Positions 34,813-45,834 of a stretch of 64,000 nt of DNA are shown here, one piece after another. Each line of letters opens with the position of its first letter. Positions within the stretch are counted from its first letter, which is position 1. The stretch is from NCBI RefSeq assembly GCF_046630445.1, contig NC_092338.1, forward strand, positions 344,601,501-344,665,500, written 5' to 3'. The DNA is from Rutidosis leptorrhynchoides. Lineage: Eukaryota > Streptophyta > Magnoliopsida > Asterales > Asteraceae. A model generated the notes under the pieces. It was not told where the DNA came from. It ran no database searches and was given only the letters and a program-made list of their open reading frames with translations. The position numbers and the translations under genes are program-made.

Positions 34813-37698
34813 TGTAACGACCCGACTTTTTTCGACTTGCTTTTGTGCTTTGTGCTTTCACGAAACTGCGTATTTTTACGTACTGAGCTATACTATACTC
34901 TGGGATCTTACTACATGTGGATTACTTTCGTTTATATGTTTAAACATTCCTTTAAGTACGTAGGTTACTTAACTTGATCCCCGAAAGCCTTTATGACCGT
35001 TCGTGTCACTTGACGTTTAGAACGAACTGCGTACTGTGTACACGTTTGACTTTGGTCATAATCGGAATATTATGACTACGAAATACTAATTGTTATTTTA
35101 TAATAATAATTACTTGGGTTTTTGGATGCTTAATTACGCTTAGTAATTTACTATAGCACACTAGTTAGTCTTGTTGGACTTTCTACCTTGTTGGACTCAA
35201 GCCCACCCTACTCTAGCTAGTGGACTATTTAATTAGCCAAATTATAATAATTTAGTGACCCATAATAATGAAAAACAAATGCCCATTTATTAAAGGGAAC
35301 AAACTAGCATTTTTGTTAAGCATTATCCTTAATGTTGCATGAGATCCTAACATAAGCACCAACTTTAGACAACCATTAACCAAAAAGCAAAAAGGTGTCC
35401 CCCTTGTCCCCCCACTAAACCCACGGCCTACATACCCTCCCCACATCCTCACCTCCTATAAATACCAAGCTTATCCCATTCATTTCACACTTGATTTCAT
35501 TTACAAATTACACACACTTACTCTCTAATTCTCTCTCTAGTCTTTCTCACTCTAAAAATTGTAAGTTTTAAATTTTCTTTATCTTCTTCTTCCCTTCATA
35601 TACACGACATCATCATCATCATCATTTAATGGATCTAGCTTTTAGCTTTTGATCTTGTTATATCTTGTAGATTCAAACTTGGGTTTGAATCCTTCAAGAA
35701 CATGAAAGATTAAAGCTTTCTAGCTTTGAATCTTCATTTACTTGTTAGATCTAGCTTGTGATTTCTTTGTTTTGTTATAAAGATCAAAACTTGTGTTTAT
35801 GATCTTCATGTAACTTGAAGATCTAGTCTTTTGCTTTAAGGATCTTCAAGAACACTAAAGATCCAAACTTTTTAGCTTAGGGTTTCATTATTTTATTAAA
35901 GATCTTAGCTTTTTAGCTTATGGTCTCATTACTTTCATTCTTTTGTTAAAGATTTTAGCTTTCTAGCTTATGGTCTCATTAATCTTGTAAAGATCCAAGC
36001 TTTCTAGCTTAGGGTTTTCTTAATACTTGAGATCTAATTTATTATTGTAGATCTCACTTACTTGGAACCTTTTTATGTTTGTTGTGATGAGAAATATCAA
36101 GTCTTCATCATCACATATGATGGAGATGCATAAACTTGTGTAAAATGGACAAAGGTTGAAGCTTTATTGAATTTATGCAATAAAGAGGCAATTTTGATGT
36201 TCAAAACTTGTAGAATGATAGATTTTACTCTTAGTTGTGTGTTTATGGTTGAACCTTGGTCAAAGTGATGCTGAAACATCAAAGAGTTGTACACTTGAAG
36301 CTTACAAGCATCAAGGATGAGAACCGTGATGAGCATCAAGCACCAAGAATCTCACCGGAGCATTTGTTTGCTATTTTTCGGGGTCTTATCAGACTCCTGG
36401 GCTTCTGTAAAATTTATTTTCAGATAGTTCGTTTTGAGTAGATGACTTTTCGTTTAGGCCTCGACTTAATCCGATATACGGTTTAGGATTTATAGCCTTC
36501 CGAAAGTCACTACGCCTTTGTAACGTTGGCTGAAATTTCTGACCTACTCGCACTTAAACCGTCGCCACAGTCAAACGAAGACGAGTTAGGTTCTGAAAAT
36601 TGGTCAGCGGTTAGAGGACTCACATACGGAGCCATAGCCACTGACTACGCGTCTTTTTGATTTGTAAAGAGGTCGTAACAACTGTCCGAAGTCAGCCTTT
36701 TGTTTCGATCTCTATTCTTGTTAAACTTACCTTAGTGTTAATGAATGATGATGATAATGATGATGTTGATGATGACACTTAAACTTAATTTATGCACTTT
36801 TAAACTTATGGGGACTACATACTGACCTAGTGACCTTTGACTTAGGTTGACGACCTTTCGGACTAACTTACTACCTGCATACTTTTCGTATCGACTTTTA
36901 CTGCTTATTCACTGTGAGTTATAGCTTCCGTTTACTACTTTTTACTATTTTTGGGACTGAGAATACAGGCTCTTCTTATGTTTTACATACTAGACACGAG
37001 TACTTAAACTTTACATATGTGTGGGTGATATAACGGCACAAAGATTCCCCTTAGCTCGGTAACGTTTAATCATTGGTTTCTGAACCGTGAACGCGAATCT
37101 TAGATATGGATCCATAGGGTTTGACAACCCCACTCGGGCTAGTCATACTAGCATTCAACGGGTGTTTAATACTTCGAGGACAAACGCACTCGCCAAGTGC
37201 ACTTTCAGGGGGTGATATACATACGTTAAGTCTAGTTACCGGGTGCCCACGGTTAAGCAATATACTTTTCATACTGATTTAAACTGCTTATTGAAGCACT
37301 GAAATCTCGTGGTTTACATTACTTTACTGATTACAAACTATAGCTCACCAACATTCGTGTTGACTTTTAAGCGTGTATTTCTCAGGTGCTTAGACGATGT
37401 TGCTTTCGCTGTTAGAATTGCTGTCTTGGTGTTATAGACTTGCTGTTATAGACCTGAAGTGTTAGATTTCCACTGCATTACTTAGAGATGTCTCAATCAT
37501 GGAACTTTCCTTTTGCATTTGTAACTTATGTTATTTTCAAACAATGACTTTGTAACGACCTTCGTGTCACGTTATCTTTTGTAAAACGCTATCTTTTTAT
37601 GAATTCAAAACTGGTTTTCAAACATCATATAGTGTTTAACCTTGTAATGATCCTGTTGTTGATGAACCGTACACGATGGTTTTGTACGGGGCATCACA
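34813..37698 (+). repeat. 5' LTR of element B1
   Basis: 2886 bp, TGTAACGACC to GCATCACA. It contains a clear TATA box, CCTATAAATACC (35457-35464), followed by a CT-rich leader. The stem-tetraloop CAACA-TTCG-TGTTG lies at 37349-37362 and a GCTAGT/ACTAGC hairpin near 37135-37149. It is closely similar to 41475-44343 and 51609-54412. Confidence 0.93.
35457..35464 (+). promoter_or_regulatory. TATA box of B1 5' LTR
   Basis: TATAAATA, conserved at the same place in the two B2 LTRs (42119-42126 and 52246-52253). A CT-rich leader begins 60-70 bp downstream. Confidence 0.75.
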
Positions 37699-37700
37699 TT

Positions 37701-37712
37701 TGGTATCAGAGC
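37701..37712 (+). promoter_or_regulatory. primer-binding site of B1
   Basis: TGGTATCAGAGC, two bases after the LTR; the Met initiator tRNA type. Confidence 0.9.
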
Positions 37713-38057
37713 ATTGGTTGTAGGGAATTAGGTTGCATTAGTGAGTCTAGACCAGACCGAATAGGATTCACTAATAGGACTAATCTACAACTTGCTCGTT
37801 TACTTGTTACTGCTTACTATTGCTGCAGGCTACTGCTTACCCTTACTGCTATGTGAACTTGCTGTATGCTATTGCTTATCCTCGTTACTGCATGCTACTG
37901 TCTGCTTTCGATTGCACGTTACTTTGTTTAGTACTGTTGTTATTGCCATGCTATGTACTGCGGTAGACGATCTAGGTTGTTGTAGTGCCTGATTTCGTGC
38001 TTGCTATATGTCTTACTAATATGAAAAAGGTTATTTTTCCTTGTTCAGATATCAGAC

Positions 38058-38837
38058 ATGCTGCCCATGACCTTTGACTTCGAGAGTGACTCAGAGACGA
38101 CTGTTGCCTCGCCTAATATTGTTGCTGACTCACCGCTACCCTTCGACGACTCTGGAGATTCACCTTCTGGAGATAGTGGACTCTTGCTTGACCTAATGGA
38201 TGTCTCAGACGGTGATGAGGATCCCGAGATGATTCCAGCACCACCCAACCCTAGACTCCCGGAGCCACAGTACCATTCCGGTGATACTGTGATCCCTGGA
38301 GGAAATGGAAACAGTCCTTTCCGTAACGAGCATGGACATTGGGCTAGACGTACCGCTGATGGACGTGTTGTACCGATTCCACCAGGCAGATATCGACTTA
38401 TGACTACCGGTCAGATGCTTTCTCCTGCCCGCGATGATCCTGCATTTCCTTCCGAAGATTCAGACGGATCATCATCCGACGACTCTAGCGAGGAGGATTC
38501 TGAGGAGGACCCTGAGGAGGAGCCTATGCAGCTGCCCTCTACCCCGACGAAGAAGCGGTATCGTTTCGATGGTACTGTTATCCCAAGGATTAACGGAGGA
38601 AGACCGTTCGTGGACGTACGTGGACAGTTGGTTAGGGTCACAGCCCGTAAGAGGGTCGTACCGTATCCCGCCGATCCATTCGTGCGTAAGACCGCCCGCA
38701 CTGTGCCATCTACATCTGCATCATCTGGACCATCTGCACCATCTGCACCACCTTCCCCACCAGCATCCCCCGTTATCGAGGGACTGACGAGGAAAGTGCA
38801 TGCCCTCCATGCTCGGATAATTGAGCTAAAGGACTAG
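38058..38837 (+). CDS. B-family ORF upstream of gag (B1 copy)
   Basis: 259 codons before a TAG that is CAG in the B2 copy, so the last 15-16 residues are cut. Residues 1-60 are acidic and Ser/Pro-rich (MTFDFESDSETTVASP). A module VIPGGNGNSPFRNEHGHW...RVVPIP at about 76-108 is repeated in diverged form at about 172-205 (VIPRINGGRPFVDVRGQLV...RVVPYP), with an acidic Ser/Glu tract between. A Pro/Ser/Ala linker leads to a heptad helix (LTRKVHALHARIIELKD). No known domain. It sits between the primer site and gag, where chromoviruses usually have no ORF. Confidence 0.6.
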   Translation: MLPMTFDFESDSETTVASPNIVADSPLPFDDSGDSPSGDSGLLLDLMDVSDGDEDPEMIPAPPNPRLPEPQYHSGDTVIPGGNGNSPFRNEHGHWARRTADGRVVPIPPGRYRLMTTGQMLSPARDDPAFPSEDSDGSSSDDSSEEDSEEDPEEEPMQLPSTPTKKRYRFDGTVIPRINGGRPFVDVRGQLVRVTARKRVVPYPADPFVRKTARTVPSTSASSGPSAPSAPPSPPASPVIEGLTRKVHALHARIIELKD

Positions 38838-39167
38838 ATGTCCCACCTGATGGACATCATTTACCCACCTTCGCCCTAGGACTATTGTATTAGATTTCCT
38901 TATGTATTCCGTTTGTAGTTTCCTGTTTTTTTATTAATGTAATGTACGAACCTCATGCCATTGTATGCAACTTTCTTATTATGAATGGAATTACTGTTGC
39001 TTAATTGTTGTATGGCGTTTTATTACATGTTGGCTTTTGTGCTACCTTCTGCTTGTTGCCATGCTTAGTTATCGTGTGTTGTGTTGTTTCCGTACTGTTT
39101 ACCTTCTGCTATGACATTACCAATTGTGGGATTTTGACTTAAGTCGAAATTTTTGTTTGCAAGATAG

Positions 39168-41474
39168 ATGGCTAACGGAAGAGATCCGCGAGAAATCCCC
39201 ACCGCAGCTCAGATCAAGGAGATGATAGCTATTCGAGTCGCCGCGGCTATAACGAATGCCAACCCTGCTCCAGCTCCACCGGCTAACCCAGCTGTTCATA
39301 ACTAGTGTACTTACAAAGAGTTCCAGAGCTGCAAGCCCCACAATTTTAGCGGAACAGAAGGGCCAGTTGGGCTGACGAGATGGTTTGAGAAGTTGGAATC
39401 TATGTTCCGTGTGAGTAACTGCTCCGAGGGGAATAAGACTAAGTTCGCATCTTGCACCTTGTCGGATGGCGCTTTGAATTGGTGGAATACGATTGCCCAG
39501 GCGCGAGGAATCGACGAAGCTTATGCTACACCATGGGAAGAGTTTAAGAGTGCCATGATCGAGGAGTACTGCCCCAGGAACTGAAATTCAGAAAATGGAA
39601 GCAGAGTTATGGGAACTGAAAGTTGTAGGAACTGACCTTGATGGCTATAACTGAAGGTACTTGGAGTTAGCTTTGATGTACCCCACAATGGTTACTCCGG
39701 AGTACAAGCAGATGGAGAGGTATCTGTGGGGACTCCCCAAGGACATTCAAGGAAATGTCACTTCATCGAAACCAGCGAATGTCCCAGAAGCTACGCGTAT
39801 GGCACACACTCTGATGAATCAAATTACCCGCTAAGAGCCAGATAAGGCGAAATCAGAATCGGGAGCTAGTAATGGGGTGAGACGGAAATAAGGGAAAAGG
39901 TTTTGACCAGAACCAAGTTAAGAAGTATGAGAATTTCAAAGGGAACAACGACTGGAGGAACCCGAACCCGAATCCTAGCTCAAATCCTAACTATAAATGT
40001 ACCCTTCCTCAGTGTAAGAGATGCTACAAGCATCACACTAGATACTGCAACACTGTGTGTGAGAAGTGTAAGAGGATTGGACACATCGGCAGAGGCTGTA
40101 AGAGCACCGCCCCAGCTGTGAGGACAAACCCGAATGGACCAAGGAAGTGCTATGAGTGTGGATAGCAGGGCCACTTCAGGAATGAATGTCCTACCAAGAA
40201 GATGGATGGTGGGCCAGCACGTGGAAGAGCCTTCAACATGAACGCAAGAGATGCCCGCGAGAATCCTGACATGTTTACAGGTACATTCACAATCAATAAC
40301 CTATTAGCTTCTGTTCTGTTTGATACTGGTGCCGATAGGAGTTATGTATGTAGACACTTTTGCTCTAAGATAGATTGGTCGTTAGTGCCTTTGGAGGAGA
40401 GTATGTTGGTTGAGGTAGCCAATGGAAAACATGAGAAAGTTGACCATATTGGCCGAGGAGGTATTATCAACCTATCCGGAGTGGATTTTGAGATTGATCT
40501 AACATCCATCAAGTTGGGAAGCTTTGATGTGATTGTCGGTATGGACTGGTTGTCCAAGGTAACAGCCGAAGTTATTTGTGGTGAGAAGATTCTCCGTATA
40601 CCTCGCGAAGATGGTTAGCCTATGATTTTTTACGGAGATAGATGTAGTCAGAAGTTGAACCTAATTAGTTGCTTGAAGGCACAAACAGTTATTAAGAAGG
40701 GACGCTTTACTATTCTGGCACATGTGAAGAAGCTAGAAGTTGAAGAGAAAATCGTGGATGATGTACGAATTGTGAACGAATTTCCCGACGTCTTTCCAGA
40801 AGAGTTGCCTGGATTACCGCCACCGAGATCAGTAGAGTTTCAGATCGATCTTGTGCCAGGAGCTGCACCCATAGCTCGCACACCTTATCGACTTGCACCT
40901 TCTGAACTACAAGAGTTGCAGAGTCAACTGCAGGAATTGCTAGACTGTGGATTTATTCAACCGAGTTCATCGCCTTGGGACGCACCTATTTTGTTCGTGA
41001 AGAAGAAGGACAGATCTTTTTGCATGTGTATCGATTATCGTGAGCTGAACAAGTTAACGATCAATAATCGGTATCCCCTTCCCAGAATTGACGATCTTTT
41101 CGATCAGATGCAAGGATTCAGCGTCTACTCCAAGATTGATTTACAATCCGATTATCACCAGTTGAGAGTTAAGGAGAGAACGGTACCACTTCATGTCTGT
41201 GCCTTGAACATCACCATTAAGACTAATCTCAACAGCTAGATCCGCGTAGCTCAAGAAGAGGCTCTCAAGGAGGAGAATATTTCTCAAGAGAACTTGAACA
41301 TTCTCGTTTCTCGATTTGAGGTCAAGGAGACTGGACTTCGATACTTTGCCGGAAGAATTTGGGTACCTAGTTATGGGGATTTACAAAGCCTTATTCTAGA
41401 CGAAGCCCACAAGTCAAGGTATTCGATTCATCCAGGAGCTGGTAAGATGTACCACGACCTCAAGGTTCAATATT
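39168..41474 (+). pseudogene. B1 gag, protease and partial RT, broken
   Basis: Gag begins MANGRDPREIPTAAQIKE at 39168. There is a stop at 39303-39305, a frameshift after about 39580, more stops through 39900, and a stop inside the zinc knuckle near 40163. The protease frame (FDTGADRSYV) is open from 40202 to 40618, and RT starts at 40622. RT runs to about 41190 ([15 protein letters not shown]), then jumps to the RNase H/integrase linker: the FIDD catalytic block and all RNase H are missing. Integrase then begins (HKSRYSIHPGAGKMYHDLK) and is cut by B2 at 41474. Non-functional. Confidence 0.88.
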
Positions 41475-44343
41475 TGTAACGACCCGACTTTTTTGACTTG
41501 CTTTTGTGCTTCGTGCTTTCTGCGAAACTGCGTATTTGTGCGTACTGAGCTATATTATACTCTGGGAACTTTCTGGATATGGATTACTTTCGTTTATATA
41601 TTAAAATGTTCCTTTAAGTACGTAGGTTACTTAACTTGAACCTCGGAAGCCTTTATGACCGTTAGTGTCACTTGACGTTTAGAACGAACTGCGTACTGTG
41701 TACATGTTTAACTTTTGTCGTAACCGGAATATTACGACTACGAAATACTAATTGTTATTTTATAATAACAATTACTTGGGTTTTTGGATGCTTAATTACG
41801 CTTAGTAATTTACTAGAGCACACTAGTTAGTCTTGTTGGACTTTCTACCTTGTTGGACTTTAGCCCACCCTACACTAGCTAGTGGACTATTTAATCAGCC
41901 CAATTTAAATAAGTTAGTGACCCATATTAATGAAAGACAAATGCCCATTTATTAGAGGGAACATACTAGCATTTTTGTTAAGCATTATCCTTAATGTTGC
42001 ATGGGATCCTAACATAAGCACCAACTTTAGACAACCATTAACCAAAAAGCAAAAAGGAGTCCCCCTTGCCCCCTCCCCATACCCACGGCCTAAACCACCC
42101 CACCACCTCCTCACCACCTATAAATACAAGCCTTATTTTACTCATTTCACACTTGATCTCATTTGCAATTTACACACACTTACTCTCTAATTCTCTCTCT
42201 AGTCTTTCTCACTCTAAAAAGTGTAAGTTTTTGATTTATTTCTTCTTCTTCTTCTTCTTCCCTTCATCCACACGACATCATCATCATCATTTTATGGATC
42301 TAGCTTTTAGATTTTGAACTTGTTATATCTTAAAGATTCAAACTTGGGTTTGAATCCTTCAAGAACATGGAAGATTCAAGCTTTCTAGCTTTGAATCTTC
42401 ACTTATTTTGTAGATCTAAATCTTTTTAGCTTTAATCTTGTTATTTTCTTATAAAGATTCAAACTTGTGTTTGTAATCTTCATGTATCTTAAAGATCCAA
42501 GCTTTATGCTTTAAGGTCTTCAAGAACACTAAAGATCCAAGATTTTTAGCTTAGGGTTTCATTATTATGTTAAAGATCTTAGCTTTTTAGCTTATGGTCT
42601 CATTACTTTCATTATTTTGTTAAAGATCTTAGCTTTCTAGCTTATGGTCTCATTAATCTTGTAAAGATCCAAGCTTTCTAGCTTAGGGTTTTCTTAATAC
42701 TTGAGATCTAAGTTATTATTGTAGATCTCACTTACTTAGAACCTTTTTCTGTTTGTTGTGATGATAAAGATCAAGTCTTCATCATCACATATGATATAGA
42801 TGCATGAACTTGTGTAAAATGGACAAATGTTGAAGCTTTATTGAATTCATGCAATAAAGAGGCAATCTTGATGTTCCAAACTTGTAGAATGATAGATTTT
42901 ACTTTTAGTTATGTGTTGATGGTTGAACCTTGGTCAAAATGATGCTAAAATATCAAAGAGTTGTACATTTGAAGCTTACAAGCATCAAGGATGAGAACCG
43001 TGATGAGCATCAAGCACCAAGAACCTCACCGGAGCACTTGTTTGCTGTTTTTCGGGGTCTGATCAGACTCCTGGGCTTCTGGAAAAACTGATTTTAAGAT
43101 AGTTCGTTTCGAGTATATGACTTTTTGTTTAGGCCTCGACTTAATCCGATATACGGTTTAAGATTTATAGCCTTCCGAAAGTCACTACGCCCTTGTGACG
43201 TTGTGCTGAAATTTCTTACCTACCCGCATTTAAACCATCGCCACGATCAAACGAAGACGATTTAGGTTCTGAAAATTGGTCAGCGGTTAGAGGACTCACA
43301 TATGGATCCATAGCCACTGACTACATGTCTTTTCAATTTTTATAGATGTCGTAACAGCTGTCCAAAGTCAGCCTTTTGTTTCGATCTCTATTCTTGTTAA
43401 ACTTACATTAGTGTTGATGAATGATGATGTCGATGATGACACTTAAGCTTAATTTATTCACTTTTAACCTTTTGGGACAACATACTGACCTAGTGACCTT
43501 TGACTTAGGTTGACGACCTTTCGGACCGACTTACTACCTGCATACGTTTAATATCAACTTTTACTGCTTATTCACTGTGAGTTATAGCTTCCCTCTTTAA
43601 TTATACTATTTTTGGGACTGAGATCACATGTGCTTTTTATGTTTTACTTACTTGACATGAGTACTTAAACTTTACGTATGTGTGGGTTATATAACGGCAT
43701 AAACATTCCCCTTAGCGCGGTAACGTTTAATCATTAGTTTTTGAACCGGTGAACGCGAATATTAGATATGGATCCATAGGGTTTGACATCCCCACTCGGG
43801 CTAGTCGCGCTAGCATTTAATGGGTGTTTGATATTTCGAGGACATACGCACTAGCCAAGTGTACTTTTAGGGGGTATTACTATTACGTTAAGTTAGTTAC
43901 CGGGTGCCCACGGATAAGCATATACTTTTCATACTGTTTTGAATACGATAACTCATGGTCTACATTACATTACTGATTACAAACTATAGCTCACCAACAT
44001 TCGTGTTGACTTTTAAGCGTGTATTTCTCAGGTGCTTAGACGATGTTGCTTCTGCTATTAGACTTGCTGTCTTGGTGTTATGGACTTGCTGTTATGGACC
44101 TGCTGTGTTAGATTTCCGCTGCATTACTTAGAGATGTCTCAATCATGGAACTTTTATCTTGCATTCGTAACTTATGTTATTTTCAAATAATGACTTTGTA
44201 ACGACCTTTGTGTCACGTTATATTTTGTAAACGCTATCTTTTTATGAATGCAAAACTAGTTTTCAAACAACATGTAGTATTTGACCGTGTAAAGATCCTG
44301 TTGTTGACGAATCGTACATGATGGTTTTGTATGGGGTGTCACA
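41475..44343 (+). repeat. 5' LTR of B2
   Basis: 2869 bp. TATA box at 42119-42126; stem-tetraloop at 43995-44008. Close to the B1 LTR but with many substitutions. Confidence 0.95.
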
Positions 44344-44345
44344 TT

Positions 44346-44357
44346 TGGTATCAGAGC
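44346..44357 (+). promoter_or_regulatory. primer-binding site of B2
   Basis: TGGTATCAGAGC, two bases after the LTR end. Confidence 0.9.
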
Positions 44358-44716
44358 ATTGGTTGTAGGGAATTAGGTTGCATTAGTGAGTCTAGACCAG
44401 ACCGAGTAGGATTCACTAATAGGACTAATCTACAACTTGCTTGTTTACCTGTTTCTGCGAAACTGCTGCATGTTACTGCTTACTTATACTGCCGTATGAT
44501 CTTACTGCATGCTACTGCTTACTCTTACTGCTATGTGAACTTACTGTATACTGCTACTTATTCTCGGTACTGCATGATACTACCTGCTTTTGCATGTTAC
44601 TTCTGTTTAGAACTGCTTTCATTACCATGTCATGTACTGCTAGGATGCTGTAGTGCCTGATTACGTGCTTGCTATATGTCTTACTGACATGGAAAAAGTT
44701 ATTTTTCCTTGTTCAG

Positions 44717-45529
44717 ATGACAGACATGCTGCCCATGACCTTTGACTTTGAGAGTGACTCAGAGATGACTGTTGCCTCACCTACTATTACTGCTGACTCA
44801 CCGCTACCCTTCGACGACTCTGGCGATTCACCTTCTAGTGGACTCGTGCTTGACCTGATGGACTTCTCAGATGGAGACGAGGATCCCGATATGATTCCAG
44901 CACCACCCATCCCTAGACTCCCGGAGCCACATCACCATTCCGGTGATGCTGTAATTCCTGGGGGAAATGGAGACGGTCCTTTCCGTAACGAGCATGGACA
45001 TTGGGCTAGACGCACCACAAATGGACGTGTTGTACCGATTCCACCTTTCAGATATTGACTTATGACCACCGGCCAGGCACATCCAACCTCAGATGATTCA
45101 GACGATTCATCATCCAACGACTCCAGCGAGAAGGATCCCGAGGAGGATTCTGAGGAGGACCCTGAGGAGGAGCCCGTGCAGCCACCCTCTACCCCGCGAA
45201 AGAAGAGGTATCATTTCGATGGTACCGTTATCCCAGGGATTAACGAAGGAAGACCTTTCTTGGATGCACATGGACAGTTTGTTAGGGTCATAGCCCGTAA
45301 GAGGGTCGTACCGTATCCCGCCGATCCATTCGTGCGTAAGACCACCCGCACTATGCCGTCTACATCAGCTCCACCTGCACCACCTGCACCATCTGAACCA
45401 CCTGCCCCACCAGCATCCCCCGTTGTCGAGGAACTGACGAGGGAAGTGCATGCCCTCCGTGCTCGGGTAACTGAGCTTGAGGATCAGATGTCCCACCTGA
45501 TGGACATCATTTACCCACCTTCACCATAG
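44717..45529 (+). pseudogene. B-family ORF upstream of gag (B2 copy)
   Basis: Homologue of 38058-38837, starting MTDMLPMTFDFESDSE. One TGA at 45056-45058 (CGA in B1) splits it; the frame continues from 45062. It keeps both repeat modules (VIPGGNGDGPFRNEHGHW and VIPGINEGRPFLDAHGQF) and the full C-terminal helix (LTREVHALRARVTELEDQM), ending at 45529. The stop is a C-to-T change in a CpG, as expected of methylated DNA. Confidence 0.65.
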
Positions 45530-45834
45530 GGCTATTGTATTAGATTTCGTTATGTAATCTTGTTGGTAGTTTCATGTTTTACTCATGTATTGTACGAACC
45601 TTATGAAGATGTATGCAACTTTTTTATTAATGAATGGAACTTAATGTTGTTTAATTATTATACGGTTTTCTATTTAAGTTATTACCTGATGGTTTTCGTG
45701 CAATCTATAACTAGCTAGCCATGATTAGTTAACGTGTATTGTGATGTTTCCCGATTGATTACCTTATGCTATAGCATTATGAATTGTTGAATGCGAAATT
45801 TTGACTTAAGTCAAAATTTTTGTTTAGAAGATCA

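Noticed and set aside
35252-35452. 66-68-codon minus-strand ORFs repeated at 41914-42117 and 52041-52244
   Set aside because: Antisense frames inside the three B-family LTRs, overlapping the promoter region; no coding signal beyond shared ancestry.
37701-37712. tRNA-like TGGTATCAGAGC sequences as tRNA genes
   Set aside because: They are 12-nt primer-binding sites beside LTRs; no cloverleaf surrounds them.
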